A stretch of 64,000 bases of DNA, taken from the NCBI RefSeq assembly GCF_042648145.1, contig NZ_JBHRWV010000007.1:186001-250000 (forward strand), written 5' to 3'. The notes below the pieces were generated by a model. It ran no database searches and was not told the origin of the DNA. It saw only the letters and a program-made list of their open reading frames with translations. Every line of letters begins with the position of its first letter. Within the stretch, counting starts at the first letter, position 1. This stretch comes from Salinicoccus sesuvii (GTDB lineage: Bacteria; Bacillota; Bacilli; Staphylococcales; Salinicoccaceae). The position numbers and the translations under genes are program-made. This document shows, one piece after another, positions 1 through 8,310 of the stretch.

Positions 1-688
1 GCCCAACCACCTTTTGCGGTTCGCTAATGCCGTCCGCAACTGATCGGCGTATATTCGCTTTCAGTGTGCTAAGCGTCGCGGCAGTTTGCATCTGCTGAAT
101 AATCGATGGCAGACTGCTAAGCGGCTGTCCGTATGACAAGGCATTCATTTCGTTGCCGAGCTTTTCAAGTTCCGGAACAGTGACAACGTCATCGCTTTCG
201 ACTGGAATCTTCCTGATTGTTCCCGACTCGAGGACGATGATGAGAAGTAGTGTATTTGTGGTGATGGGCGTCAGAAAAAGACCTTTGATAACTTCATCTT
301 CTTCAGTCAATGAAACCTGTGTCAGGTATTGTGTTGTACTGCTGACCACATCGGCCAGTGAGCGTGTCATATCACTTCGGTCCATCTCCTCAACTTCGGG
401 ATGAAAATCGAAATTCATTTGACTTTTTGAACCGCCAAGCTCTGCACTTAGCATCCTGGTATAAAACCTCAGGGCCTTGCGTGATGGTATTCTTCCGGCC
501 GACGTATGCGGCTTAGTCAGATAACCATCTATTTCGAGCTTTGCCATTTCATTTCTCACTGTTGCTGAAGAGATGTCGAGCTTGTACTTTTCAATAAGAT
601 GCTTCGAACTGATGGGCATCATGACCTTCAAAAAATCGTCGACTATTGAAAATAGTATGATTTCCTGTCTATGGGTTAAAATTGACAT
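1..688 (-). CDS. hrcA: HrcA heat-shock repressor (partial, C-terminus outside window)
   Basis: HrcA represses the class I heat-shock operons (hrcA-grpE-dnaK-dnaJ and groESL) by binding CIRCE. Only the first 229 codons are in the window; the family is about 325-350 residues, so the 3' third is cut off by the window edge. Translation from the ATG at 688 gives an N-terminal winged-helix domain beginning MSILTHRQEIILFSIVDDF, followed by the conserved ...SATVRNEMAKLE... and TSAGRIPS segments typical of HrcA. A CIRCE operator lies 8 bases upstream of the start, as expected for autoregulation. It would lead into grpE-dnaK-dnaJ to the left of the window. Confidence 0.96.
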   Translation of the reverse strand, partial: MSILTHRQEIILFSIVDDFLKVMMPISSKHLIEKYKLDISSATVRNEMAKLEIDGYLTKPHTSAGRIPSRKALRFYTRMLSAELGGSKSQMNFDFHPEVEEMDRSDMTRSLADVVSSTTQYLTQVSLTEEDEVIKGLFLTPITTNTLLLIIVLESGTIRKIPVESDDVVTVPELEKLGNEMNALSYGQPLSSLPSIIQQMQTAATLSTLKANIRRSVADGISEPQKVVG

Positions 689-695
689 CACCTCA

Positions 696-722
696 TTAGC
701 ACTCTTTATCCTCAAGTGCCAA
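696..722. promoter_or_regulatory. CIRCE operator
   Basis: The inverted repeat TTAGCACTC-N9-AAGTGCCAA matches the CIRCE consensus TTAGCACTC-N9-GAGTGCTAA with a perfect left arm and 7 of 9 bases in the right arm. It sits between the predicted promoter and the hrcA start, where bound HrcA would block transcription or its early elongation. Confidence 0.93.
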
Positions 723-726
723 TATT

Positions 727-755
727 AATTTATCAAAATGGTCAAAGTATGTCAA
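727..755 (-). promoter_or_regulatory. hrcA promoter (SigA type)
   Basis: On the minus strand TTGACA (750-755) and TAAATT (727-732) are separated by 17 bases, placing the start of transcription at or in the CIRCE element. This gives hrcA its own promoter downstream of hemW. Confidence 0.75.
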
Positions 756-787
756 TCCATATGATTAATTAATATTTGATTCCCGTT

Positions 788-1903
788 CTAAAGCAGGAAT
801 TCCATGAAGACCGTGTTGCCGACCATGCGCCCCTTTTCTGTAAGTGCAACACGACTTTTGCTAGCTTCTATGTGACCCTTTGAAATTTCTTGATTAATGA
901 CTGTACCATAAACTTCATCCATGGAACGACCGAATTTCTCTTCAAACCGTGCAGTATCAACACCGCGGTTCATTCTTAGACCGAGGAACATCTCCTCCTC
1001 CATCTGCGCCTTCTGGTCAAGTGCGAGTGTCTCTTTGACCACGGAACCTGTCTCTTCCATGGATTGGATATAATGATTGATCGGTTTGATGTTGTAGTAT
1101 CTGGTATTGTCAATGTAGCCGTGACTGCCGGCTCCAGCGCCGTAATAAGGTTCGTTTTTCCAGTACGTTTTATTGTGCTCAGATTCAAAGGCCGGTTGCG
1201 AGAAGTTCGAAATTTCGTATTGCGGGTAGCCGAGCTCAGATAGGCCATTTATAACACGTTGATATTTGCGGGCTTCCACATCATCGTCATCCACTTTCAT
1301 CCGGCCTTTCCTGATTTGATTGTAGAATACCGTATGAGGTTCGATGATCAGCGAATACCATGAGATGTGCTTTGGCGATAGCGTACGGATATGCTTGAGG
1401 CTGTCATCTAGATCTTGCATAGTTTCTCCTGGTAGATTGTACATTAGATCAAGCGAATAGTTGTTAAGACCAATCTTCTCCATATGATTGATGGCATTGA
1501 ATATGTCGTTATAACCGTGGGACCGTCCGAGTACATTGAGCAGATCCTCATTAAATGTCTGGACGCCAAGACTGATACGATTTACTCCATAATTTTTCAG
1601 AACGTCAAGCTTGCCCGGTGTCAACTCGTCGGGATTCGCCTCGAACGTGAATTCTTCAGTGACCTGAAAACGATCTGTAACTGCTGCAAGCAGTCTTGAG
1701 AGTTGTGATTCACTTAAGGCCGTTGGTGTCCCGCCTCCTACAAAGATAGTCCTCAGACTCTGTGGTTCGATGTCTCTAAGCTCACTGATCAATGCATCCA
1801 GGTACCCATCAACCGGTTGATTGTTGATCAACACTTTGTTGAAGTCGCAATAAGTACATATGCGGTTGCAAAAGGGAATATGAATATATAGGCTTTCAGC
1901 CAT
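788..1903 (-). CDS. hemW: Radical SAM heme chaperone HemW
   Basis: 371 residues. The N-terminus carries the radical-SAM cluster motif CX3CX2C (Cys12, Cys16, Cys19) followed by Asp-Phe rather than a fourth cysteine, then a GGGTPT S-adenosylmethionine-binding motif. The missing fourth cysteine is the known difference between HemW (heme trafficking chaperone) and true oxygen-independent coproporphyrinogen III oxidase HemN, although such genes are often labelled hemN. An in-frame reading extends 33 codons upstream into lepA, but the ATG at 1903 has a GGAGTG ribosome site 6-8 bases upstream and begins with the family's usual MxxxYIHIPFC, so it is preferred. It follows lepA in the same direction across a short hairpin. 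Confidence 0.93.
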   Translation of the reverse strand: MAESLYIHIPFCNRICTYCDFNKVLINNQPVDGYLDALISELRDIEPQSLRTIFVGGGTPTALSESQLSRLLAAVTDRFQVTEEFTFEANPDELTPGKLDVLKNYGVNRISLGVQTFNEDLLNVLGRSHGYNDIFNAINHMEKIGLNNYSLDLMYNLPGETMQDLDDSLKHIRTLSPKHISWYSLIIEPHTVFYNQIRKGRMKVDDDDVEARKYQRVINGLSELGYPQYEISNFSQPAFESEHNKTYWKNEPYYGAGAGSHGYIDNTRYYNIKPINHYIQSMEETGSVVKETLALDQKAQMEEEMFLGLRMNRGVDTARFEEKFGRSMDEVYGTVINQEISKGHIEASKSRVALTEKGRMVGNTVFMEFLL

Positions 1904-1921
1904 GAGAACACTCCATTCAAA

Positions 1922-1946
1922 ACGAAAAGCCACTATGCAGTGGCTT
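1922..1946 (-). terminator. Hairpin between lepA and hemW
   Basis: An 8-bp perfect stem (AAGCCACT / AGTGGCTT, loop of 4) begins directly after the first base of the lepA TAA codon and is followed on the minus strand by TTTTCGTTTTG. The broken U-tract suggests a partial terminator or attenuator that lets some transcription pass into hemW. Confidence 0.6.
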
Positions 1947-3770
1947 TTATTCTTCGTCCATTTTAAGTACAGCAAGAAATGCTTCTTGGGGAATTTCCAC
2001 ACTTCCGACTGCTTTCATTTTTTTCTTACCTTCTTTTTGCTTCTCGAGCAGTTTACGCTTACGGCTAATATCCCCACCGTAGCATTTCGATAGTACATTC
2101 TTACCCATTGACTTAATATTCGTACGGGCGATGACTTTCTGTCCAATTGCCGCCTGTACAGGCACTTCGAACTGCTGACGTGGGATGAGATTTTTAAGCT
2201 TCTCTACGATGACCTTGCCGCGATCGTAGGCGAAATCCCGGTGAACGATGATACTCAGTGCATCGACCTTTTCGCTATTGAGCAGGACATCCATCTTAAC
2301 GAGCCTGCTTTCCTTATAGCCAATCAGTTCGTAGTCGAAGGAGGCGTACCCTTTAGTCTGAGATTTAAGCTGATCGAAGAAGTCGAATACGACTTCCGAT
2401 AGCGGAATTTCATAGACGATATTGACGCGGATATCATCCAAGTAATCCATTGTTATAAAATTGCCGCGCTTCTTCTGGCACAGTTCCATGACAGAACCGA
2501 CATAGTCGTTTGGCACCATAACTGTCGATTTTACGTAAGGTTCCTCGATGTGATCAATCTTCTGAGGGTCTGGCATTTCAGCAGGGTTATCGACGATAAC
2601 TTTAGAACCATCCGTCATGAACACTTCGTATATTACAGATGGCGCTGTCGCAATTAGTTCAATGCCGAATTCGCGCTCGATACGTTCTTGGACAATTTCC
2701 ATGTGGAGCAATCCAAGAAAGCCCGTACGGTACCCGAAACCGAGTGCTTGAGATGTTTCAGGTTCATATACAAGAGCAGAATCATTTAATTCAAGCTTTT
2801 CAAGTGCTTCCCGTAAATCATTATACTTTCCAGAGTCAATCGGATAGATACCACAATAAACCATGGGTGTCATCTTTTTATAACCTTGGAGTGGATTCTC
2901 TGCGGGGTTGTCAGCGAGCGTGATGGTATCACCGACTCGTGAGTCGCTGACGTTCTTGACAGAAGCCATAAGATAACCAACATCACCGACTGTCAATTCC
3001 TGGACAGCCAACGGTTTTGGTGTATTGATGCCCACCTCAGCCACCTCAAATGTTTTGCCGGTTGCCATCATTTTAATCTTATCTCCTGGTTTGACTGTCC
3101 CCTCCATGATCCGAATGGAGGATATGACACCGCGGTATGGGTCGAATATGGAATCGAATATTAACGCCTTAAGTGGTGCTGAAGGATCTCCTGCAGGTGC
3201 AGGCACAGTTTTGACAACACTTTCGAGAATTTCTTCAATGCCAATATTTGCTTTTGCAGAAGCCATGATTGCGTCTTCCTTGTCCAGACCAATGACGTCT
3301 TCAACTTCCTGTGCAATCCGTTCTGGATCTGCTGCAGGCAGATCGATCTTGTTGATGACTGGAATCAGTTCCAGATCGTTATCAAGTGCCAGATAGACAT
3401 TCGCCAGTGTTTGAGCCTCGATACCCTGAGCAGCATCTACAACAAGTATCGCACCTTCGCATGCTGCAAGTGATCGAGAAACCTCGTATGTAAAATCGAC
3501 GTGTCCCGGTGTATCTATCAGATGGAAGATGTAGTCCTCGCCATCTTTAGCTGTGTATTTCAGCTGAACCGCGTTCAGTTTGATTGTAATGCCACGTTCA
3601 CGCTCCAGATCCATCGAGTCGAGAAGCTGTTCTTTCATTTCTCTTGATGTGACGGATTTGGTGTTTTCAAGAATACGGTCTGCGAGTGTACTCTTGCCGT
3701 GATCAATATGGGCGATGATTGAAAAGTTCCTTATTTTATCCTGACGTTTCAAACGCTCTTGATCATTCAT
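1947..3770 (-). CDS. lepA: Elongation factor 4 (LepA)
   Basis: 607 residues, the usual length for LepA/EF4, a ribosome-associated translational GTPase that back-translocates or remodels stalled ribosomes. Seen: P-loop AHIDHGKST at residues 20-28, DTPGHVD switch II, NKIDLP G4 motif, EF-G-like domains, and the basic LepA-specific C-terminus ending near KRKLLEKQKEGKKKMKAVG. The gene is preceded by a strong divergent promoter shared geographically with rpsT. The start ATG has only a weak GGAAG ribosome site. Followed by hemW. Confidence 0.98.
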   Translation of the reverse strand: MNDQERLKRQDKIRNFSIIAHIDHGKSTLADRILENTKSVTSREMKEQLLDSMDLERERGITIKLNAVQLKYTAKDGEDYIFHLIDTPGHVDFTYEVSRSLAACEGAILVVDAAQGIEAQTLANVYLALDNDLELIPVINKIDLPAADPERIAQEVEDVIGLDKEDAIMASAKANIGIEEILESVVKTVPAPAGDPSAPLKALIFDSIFDPYRGVISSIRIMEGTVKPGDKIKMMATGKTFEVAEVGINTPKPLAVQELTVGDVGYLMASVKNVSDSRVGDTITLADNPAENPLQGYKKMTPMVYCGIYPIDSGKYNDLREALEKLELNDSALVYEPETSQALGFGYRTGFLGLLHMEIVQERIEREFGIELIATAPSVIYEVFMTDGSKVIVDNPAEMPDPQKIDHIEEPYVKSTVMVPNDYVGSVMELCQKKRGNFITMDYLDDIRVNIVYEIPLSEVVFDFFDQLKSQTKGYASFDYELIGYKESRLVKMDVLLNSEKVDALSIIVHRDFAYDRGKVIVEKLKNLIPRQQFEVPVQAAIGQKVIARTNIKSMGKNVLSKCYGGDISRKRKLLEKQKEGKKKMKAVGSVEIPQEAFLAVLKMDEE

Positions 3771-3805
3771 TTATCTTCCAACTTTCTCTTAATGACAATG
3801 GTTGT

Positions 3806-3834
3806 ATTATAGCAATAATAGGAATTTCATTCAA
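3806..3834 (-). promoter_or_regulatory. lepA promoter
   Basis: On the minus strand TTGAAT (3829-3834), a 17-base spacer and a perfect TATAAT (3806-3811) lie about 36 bases upstream of the lepA start. It is back-to-back with the rpsT promoter. Confidence 0.8.
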
Positions 3835-3851
3835 TTCATTTTCTATTTATA

Positions 3852-3880
3852 TTGCATAACCTGCGTACATTTGATAAAAT
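3852..3880 (+). promoter_or_regulatory. rpsT promoter
   Basis: TTGCAT (3852-3857), 17-base spacer and TAAAAT (3875-3880) lie about 50 bases upstream of the rpsT start, leaving a short leader. Confidence 0.75.
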
Positions 3881-3930
3881 ACATCTTGTTGCAATTAAAG
3901 TTGTACAACTATAAGATGGAGGTGAAATTG

Positions 3931-4176
3931 ATGCCTAACATTAAATCAGCTATTAAAAGAGTGAAAACTACGGAAAAAGCTCATAGCCAAAATATTGCTC
4001 AGAAAAACGAAATGCGTACTGCTGTTAAGCGTGCGATGACTGCTAAAACAAATAATGCAGAAAACGTTGAGTCACTTATTTCCAATGCTGTTAAACACGT
4101 AGACAAAGCTTCTAAAAAGAACTTGATCCACACTAACAAAGCGGCACGTGTGAAATCTCAACTTATGACAAAATAA
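3931..4176 (+). CDS. rpsT: Small ribosomal subunit protein bS20
   Basis: 81 residues starting MPNIKSAIKRVKTTEKA and rich in Lys and Ala, as expected for S20, which binds 16S rRNA early in 30S assembly. A longer in-frame reading exists upstream, but the ATG at 3931 has a perfect GGAGGTG ribosome site 6 bases away and matches the family start. The gene is monocistronic: its own promoter lies upstream and a strong terminator begins one base after the stop. It is the only plus-strand housekeeping gene in the first 27 kb apart from yqzM. Confidence 0.98.
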   Translation: MPNIKSAIKRVKTTEKAHSQNIAQKNEMRTAVKRAMTAKTNNAENVESLISNAVKHVDKASKKNLIHTNKAARVKSQLMTK

Positions 4177-4200
4177 AACCTTCTTCCGGAAGGTTTTTTT
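4177..4200 (+). terminator. rpsT terminator
   Basis: A 7-bp stem AACCTTC / GAAGGTT with a 5-base loop is followed by a run of T, immediately after the rpsT stop codon. Confidence 0.9.
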
Positions 4201-4257
4201 ATTTATACAGATTTTTATATAAGTATGTCGAAGAGTGCTTCTTGAGCCTCAATCCGC

Positions 4258-4295
4258 ACCCCTGAAGTCAAACGTCAAAATTTGACTTTAGGGGT
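4258..4295. repeat. Inverted repeat downstream of the lipoprotein gene
   Basis: A 15-bp stem (ACCCCTGAAGTCAAA against TTTGACTTTAGGGGT, one G-T pair) with an 8-base loop begins 3 bases beyond the stop codon of the lipoprotein gene on the minus strand. No U-tract follows on that strand. It may still act as a terminator or 3'-end stabiliser. The rest of 4201-4257 shows nothing recognisable. Confidence 0.6.
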
Positions 4296-4298
4296 ACT

Positions 4299-4727
4299 TT
4301 AATTTGACAATAACTCTTCGCGAAAATTATTTATAAGTCTATTACTATCTTCCTTAGACAGTTTATAAGTTGGCTCGTCAGCATCGTACCCGAATACGTC
4401 ACCCTCATATTGATACAAAACATTGCCGTCTACCAGATAAAATATAAATGCCAACTCCTGTATATTCTCCTGTGGCTTATCAAAATGAAGAGCATACAAC
4501 GCTTTGTCTGGTTCAGGAGCATTCTCGAGTTGTATTTCTTCGTTCATTAAAACTTTCTTCAGACCGTCATACTCACCTGCATCTGATACATCCTCAACGT
4601 ACAAAATACCTGCTTGCCCCTCGTGGTTTTCATAAATGCCGAGACGCATTTGCTTTTCTGATTGGTTACAGGCCATAAGTACCAAACCAGCCACCATGGT
4701 AAATATCATTGCAATGATTTTTTTCAT
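4299..4727 (-). CDS. Putative lipoprotein of unknown function
   Basis: 142 residues. The N-terminus has two lysines, a hydrophobic stretch and a lipobox-like LMAC, so Cys20 would be the lipidated first residue of the mature protein, exported and anchored outside the membrane. The mature part is acidic and shows no motif that I recognise; it contains a YQYEGDVFGYDADEP segment. The ATG at 4727 has an AGGGCGGG ribosome site. It has its own predicted promoter and is followed by a large inverted repeat, so it looks like a single-gene unit between rpsT and holA. A function cannot be given. Confidence 0.75.
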   Translation of the reverse strand: MKKIIAMIFTMVAGLVLMACNQSEKQMRLGIYENHEGQAGILYVEDVSDAGEYDGLKKVLMNEEIQLENAPEPDKALYALHFDKPQENIQELAFIFYLVDGNVLYQYEGDVFGYDADEPTYKLSKEDSNRLINNFREELLSN

Positions 4728-4744
4728 TTGGTACCCGCCCTTAC

Positions 4745-4774
4745 ACTATATTTCCTTTAGGTTGTCATTTACAA
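4745..4774 (-). promoter_or_regulatory. Predicted promoter of the lipoprotein gene
   Basis: TTGTAA (4769-4774) and TATAGT (4745-4750) on the minus strand, 18-base spacer. Moderate match only. Confidence 0.45.
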
Positions 4775-4869
4775 ATCAAGGAATCCTACATGAGTAATGA
4801 AAGTTACAATACCATGGTCGCCATTAAAAGTAGAGGCAGTTCGTACGATGGTTCTACTATACAGCACCG

Positions 4870-5832
4870 TTATATTTCCAACACAAAAAGCTCAAACAGT
4901 GTTTCCCGATCAAGATAACTGGACTTGAACTTGTAATCGATATCGCGACACTTAACCATCTTGCGTTCGAGGTCAGCTTGCTGATACTTTCGAACTTCAC
5001 GAAGTGCAAGTTTTACCCTGTAAGGATGGACTTTGAGCGCTTTTGCGATATAGTCGCCCTGATAACCCTCTTGTTGCATCAGTTTGACCTGATAGAGCAA
5101 TCTTAGTTGGCTAATGATCAGATGCAGAAGTTGCATAGGCTCCTCATTCTGAAGAATGAGATCACGTAGCAACTTGACTGCTTCCGACTTTTTATTTGAT
5201 AAGATCAGATCTGTCAATTTGAATATATTCTGCTCAAGACTAATGCTGACAATCTCATGAACATCGATTTCAGAAACGGAATCTTCGACATAGAGCAATA
5301 CCTTCTGCAGCTCATTCGATACGTGCTCATACTTGATGCCTACAAGCTGAATGAACAGATCAAGCGTAGAGTCGTCCATCTGTACTCCCGCTTCCTTGAG
5401 TTCGTCTTTAATATAGCTACGGATTTCCTGCTCAGTCATTTCACTGATCTCTGTAATTGCTCCGTTACTCTTAATCAGTTTCGTGATTTTTTTACGGTTG
5501 TCGAGCTGTTCGTTGAAAACCTTGAATATGAGCAGTGTGTCGTCGTTCTTATTATTAAAGTATTCAACAAGCAAATCGATGTTATGTTCAACCTCAGAAC
5601 GTACCTTAGCACCGGTAAATGAGAAAGCATCATCTACAATCACTGCTTTCCTGTCAGACAGAAATGGCAGTGTTTGCGCCTCCTCAATAATTCCTTCAAC
5701 TGATGTCTCTTTATAGTTCAGTGTAACGATACTGAACGCATCTGGCTCATCAACAAAGTTCTGTGCGAGAGATTTCGCTTTTTCTGTGATTCTCATAGTA
5801 TTGCTGCCATATATAAGTTGTAGTTTTTCCAT
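4870..5832 (-). CDS. holA: DNA polymerase III delta subunit
   Basis: 320 residues, the usual size of the Firmicutes HolA (YqeN). Delta is the clamp-loader wrench that opens the beta ring. The protein has the divergent N-terminal AAA-like fold without a working P-loop, and the C-terminal helical collar, as in the family. It lies in the conserved position between rpsT and the comE genes, divergent from yqzM. An AGGAG ribosome site lies about 11 bases before the ATG, with a TATAAT -10 element at 5866-5871. Recognition rests on sequence character and synteny. Confidence 0.93.
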   Translation of the reverse strand: MEKLQLIYGSNTMRITEKAKSLAQNFVDEPDAFSIVTLNYKETSVEGIIEEAQTLPFLSDRKAVIVDDAFSFTGAKVRSEVEHNIDLLVEYFNNKNDDTLLIFKVFNEQLDNRKKITKLIKSNGAITEISEMTEQEIRSYIKDELKEAGVQMDDSTLDLFIQLVGIKYEHVSNELQKVLLYVEDSVSEIDVHEIVSISLEQNIFKLTDLILSNKKSEAVKLLRDLILQNEEPMQLLHLIISQLRLLYQVKLMQQEGYQGDYIAKALKVHPYRVKLALREVRKYQQADLERKMVKCRDIDYKFKSSYLDRETLFELFVLEI

Positions 5833-5926
5833 CTATAGCGTCGCTCCTGTATTGATTGTAAATCCATTATAGCTTTTTTTGTGAAAATATCCTATACTGT
5901 AGGGGATATGTTTAGGAGGTTATCTC
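5833..5926. promoter_or_regulatory. holA / yqzM divergent intergenic region
   Basis: This 94-base region holds a TATAAT for holA on the minus strand (5866-5871) and a TATACT for yqzM on the plus strand (5893-5898). Neither has a convincing -35 at 17 bases. The yqzM ribosome site AGGAGGT is at 5914-5920. Confidence 0.5.
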
Positions 5927-6064
5927 ATGAATAAGTTCGAAAAGCACGTACAATCCAAGAACAATGATATTTCTGATTGCGCAATTGCTTTCGCCGTTGC
6001 ATTCTCGGGCCTGACAGTTATTTATGTCGTTGCCCAGGTCTTCCAGATTGTTGCTGGCGTCTAG
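5927..6064 (+). CDS. yqzM: YqzM family small membrane protein
   Basis: 45 residues, starting MNKFEKHVQSKNNDI and followed by one hydrophobic segment of about 25 residues. It resembles Bacillus subtilis YqzM, which has the same length, the same N-terminal pattern (FEK.VQSK.ND) and the same place between holA and comEC. Function is unknown in the family; the sequence suggests a single-pass membrane protein. The ATG has a perfect AGGAGGT ribosome site 6 bases upstream and the stop is followed directly by an intrinsic terminator, so the gene is surely expressed as its own unit. Confidence 0.87.
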   Translation: MNKFEKHVQSKNNDISDCAIAFAVAFSGLTVIYVVAQVFQIVAGV

Positions 6065-6091
6065 AGAGCTGATTATTCAGCTCTTTTTTTT
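6065..6091 (+). terminator. yqzM terminator
   Basis: An 8-bp perfect stem AGAGCTGA / TCAGCTCT with a 4-base loop is followed by seven or more T. The 3' end of comEC, running the other way, ends in its loop. Confidence 0.93.
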
Positions 6092-8310
6092 ATACAGTGA
6101 TTTAAAGGAGCATTGAGTTTAGATTCTACGCACATTTTATTATTCTTGATGGTAAAGCGTACCATGCCGTGCTCTGTGGTGTCCAGCAACCTAAGATCTT
6201 CGACTCTTTCCAACACTTCAGGATGGGGATGGCCAAACCGATTGTCCACACCAGCTGAAATAAGTCCATATGTAAATGCCGTATTACTGAGGAAATGCTC
6301 ACCTGTCGATGTGTCCGAACCATGATGGGCAAGTTTCAATACATCCGCTCGAATTTTACCTCTTTCTTTAATTATCTTCTCTTCCATTTTCTTATCCGTA
6401 TCTCCAGTGAATAGAAAACTGAAATTGCCGACTTGCATTTTTAGTACCAGTGAATTCCTATTTGCATCTTCTTCTTGCAACGAATTATCTGGAAATAGCC
6501 TTTCAATCATAATATTGCCCACTTTAATTTCTTGAGCTTCAAGTGCATTTACAATTTTACCGTGAAATTGTGATTTAATGCTATCGTGCCATTGAGCAAA
6601 TCCAGGATCGTTCACATTGAGATAGATATGGTCGATTGGTATTTTTGTCATAATATGATGGCTCTCACCCATATGATCCAAATCAAAATGAGAGATGATG
6701 AGCATGTCGATGCGATTTATACCAAGTTCCTTTAAATAAGGCAGTACCGTTCTATCAGACAATTTTCTTCCAGTCTCCTTAAAATAGAATTGACCGCCCG
6801 TATCTAACAGAATGACTTTCTTATTTATATGATCTTCGATGACGAAAGCATCCCCCTGTCCAACATCCACCATTGTTACGGTGTAATCGTTATAAGAGTA
6901 AGCATCAATTAAAAGAATGGAGATACCGAAACAGCCTGTCAGAATAACGAAACGCCTCAATTGCTTTAGACAGAGCGAACGAATCATCCAGTACGTTAAT
7001 ACGAGGAGTACAATAAACCAGAAAGAATTAAGATTGCCAACTGCTATTCGGTGATTCATGCCGTTTGCCATTACAACGATGAAATGCCGCAGCATGCTGA
7101 AGACCTGTGCATAGAACACATCCACTATTGCAGGAAGATGCGTGAAGGTAAGTACATTGAAAAGGATAACCATTGGAAATATGAGGAACGTGAATAAGGG
7201 AACGAATATGAGATTCATCACGATACCGCTGATGCTCAATTCGTTAAACTGATGTAAGAGAACGACCAGCGTCGATATTTCTGCAATCAGTGTAATACCA
7301 AGCAACTGAATAAAAAAACCATAGTGGCTCCAGTAGTTTCGACTCAGGATAATCAAAAACGTAGTCGTATATGACAACTGAAAACCCGCATGATAAACGA
7401 TCCAAGGATTGAACATGATTTGAATGATTGCGGATAAAGAGATGACTGACAGATATGGCTTGTGCCTTGTAAAAGAAGTCGCAATTAAGACGACGGTCAT
7501 AAACACCGCTCTGAAGACACTCGGGCTGAAAAAGTTGAGGAAAAGAAACATAATTAAAGTTGCCATCATAACGAGTTTAATGGCTGTAATATCGAGTCTC
7601 AGTCGGTTAAGCGTATAAAACAGAATACCGCTGATAAACGCAATGTGAGTGCCTGAAATGACATAAAGGTGATAAATACCAAGCTTCTGTAGTGCATCAA
7701 AGAAATCAGAGGTTATATAAGACTTGTTTCCTATCGATAATGTCAATATATCGAATCTATAATCTTGCTCTGTTATTCTGAGCACACGTTCCATATAACT
7801 ATCTCTAATCTCGTTCAGGTACATTTCAGCCGTTTTACGAGTCTGATCGCACTCAGCAGGATTAATACTCGGTTCATATATGCGTCCATCTATACCATTG
7901 ATTTGCAGCGTCACACGTTCATCCATCTTGATGAAGTTCCGGTTCTCCTTTGGTACGTGCACTTCAAATAGTCCAGTACACCTGGCACCTACCGGAAGCT
8001 TTACCGGGGCTTCAAGATAGAGGTCATACTGTCTACCGTCGAAGCTGGCGATGTGTGCAATACTGTCCTGATAATATTTGTATCCAGTTATGGTCAAAGC
8101 AGGAACGCTCTCAACAGGTATTTTTTCAGACCACATAAAAACAGCCATCGATACGATGGCTGTCACTAGACAGTTAAGAACCAAAAAGAGGTTCCCCAGT
8201 TTTCTGTAGCATATCAGGCTGGTAACAGCGATAAAAAATAGCCCTATGATTGGAACACTTTCAAAGATGTATCCATTCAAAATTGCAAGTAAGATAAGAA
8301 AGAGAATCAT
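6073..8310 (-). CDS. comEC: Competence DNA-uptake channel ComEC
   Basis: 745 residues. Hydrophobic N-terminal segments and a soluble OB-like domain are followed by the multi-span Competence domain (core GIYHLYVISGTHIAF near residue 210) and a C-terminal metallo-beta-lactamase-like domain with SHFDLDHMGES, LDTGG and FTGDTD motifs. All metal-site signatures look intact, as in other ComEC proteins where this domain is proposed to degrade the non-transforming strand. The channel takes single-stranded DNA across the membrane. The ATG overlaps the comEB stop (ATGA), indicating translational coupling. Third gene of the comE operon. Confidence 0.96.
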   Translation of the reverse strand: MILFLILLAILNGYIFESVPIIGLFFIAVTSLICYRKLGNLFLVLNCLVTAIVSMAVFMWSEKIPVESVPALTITGYKYYQDSIAHIASFDGRQYDLYLEAPVKLPVGARCTGLFEVHVPKENRNFIKMDERVTLQINGIDGRIYEPSINPAECDQTRKTAEMYLNEIRDSYMERVLRITEQDYRFDILTLSIGNKSYITSDFFDALQKLGIYHLYVISGTHIAFISGILFYTLNRLRLDITAIKLVMMATLIMFLFLNFFSPSVFRAVFMTVVLIATSFTRHKPYLSVISLSAIIQIMFNPWIVYHAGFQLSYTTTFLIILSRNYWSHYGFFIQLLGITLIAEISTLVVLLHQFNELSISGIVMNLIFVPLFTFLIFPMVILFNVLTFTHLPAIVDVFYAQVFSMLRHFIVVMANGMNHRIAVGNLNSFWFIVLLVLTYWMIRSLCLKQLRRFVILTGCFGISILLIDAYSYNDYTVTMVDVGQGDAFVIEDHINKKVILLDTGGQFYFKETGRKLSDRTVLPYLKELGINRIDMLIISHFDLDHMGESHHIMTKIPIDHIYLNVNDPGFAQWHDSIKSQFHGKIVNALEAQEIKVGNIMIERLFPDNSLQEEDANRNSLVLKMQVGNFSFLFTGDTDKKMEEKIIKERGKIRADVLKLAHHGSDTSTGEHFLSNTAFTYGLISAGVDNRFGHPHPEVLERVEDLRLLDTTEHGMVRFTIKNNKMCVESKLNAPLNHCIKKRAE

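Noticed and set aside
4790..4918. 42-codon plus-strand ORF with AAGGA upstream, between the lipoprotein gene and holA
   Set aside because: The ribosome site is weak, the last 16 codons are antisense to holA, and composition (Ser, Arg, Asn rich) shows no domain or membrane segment.
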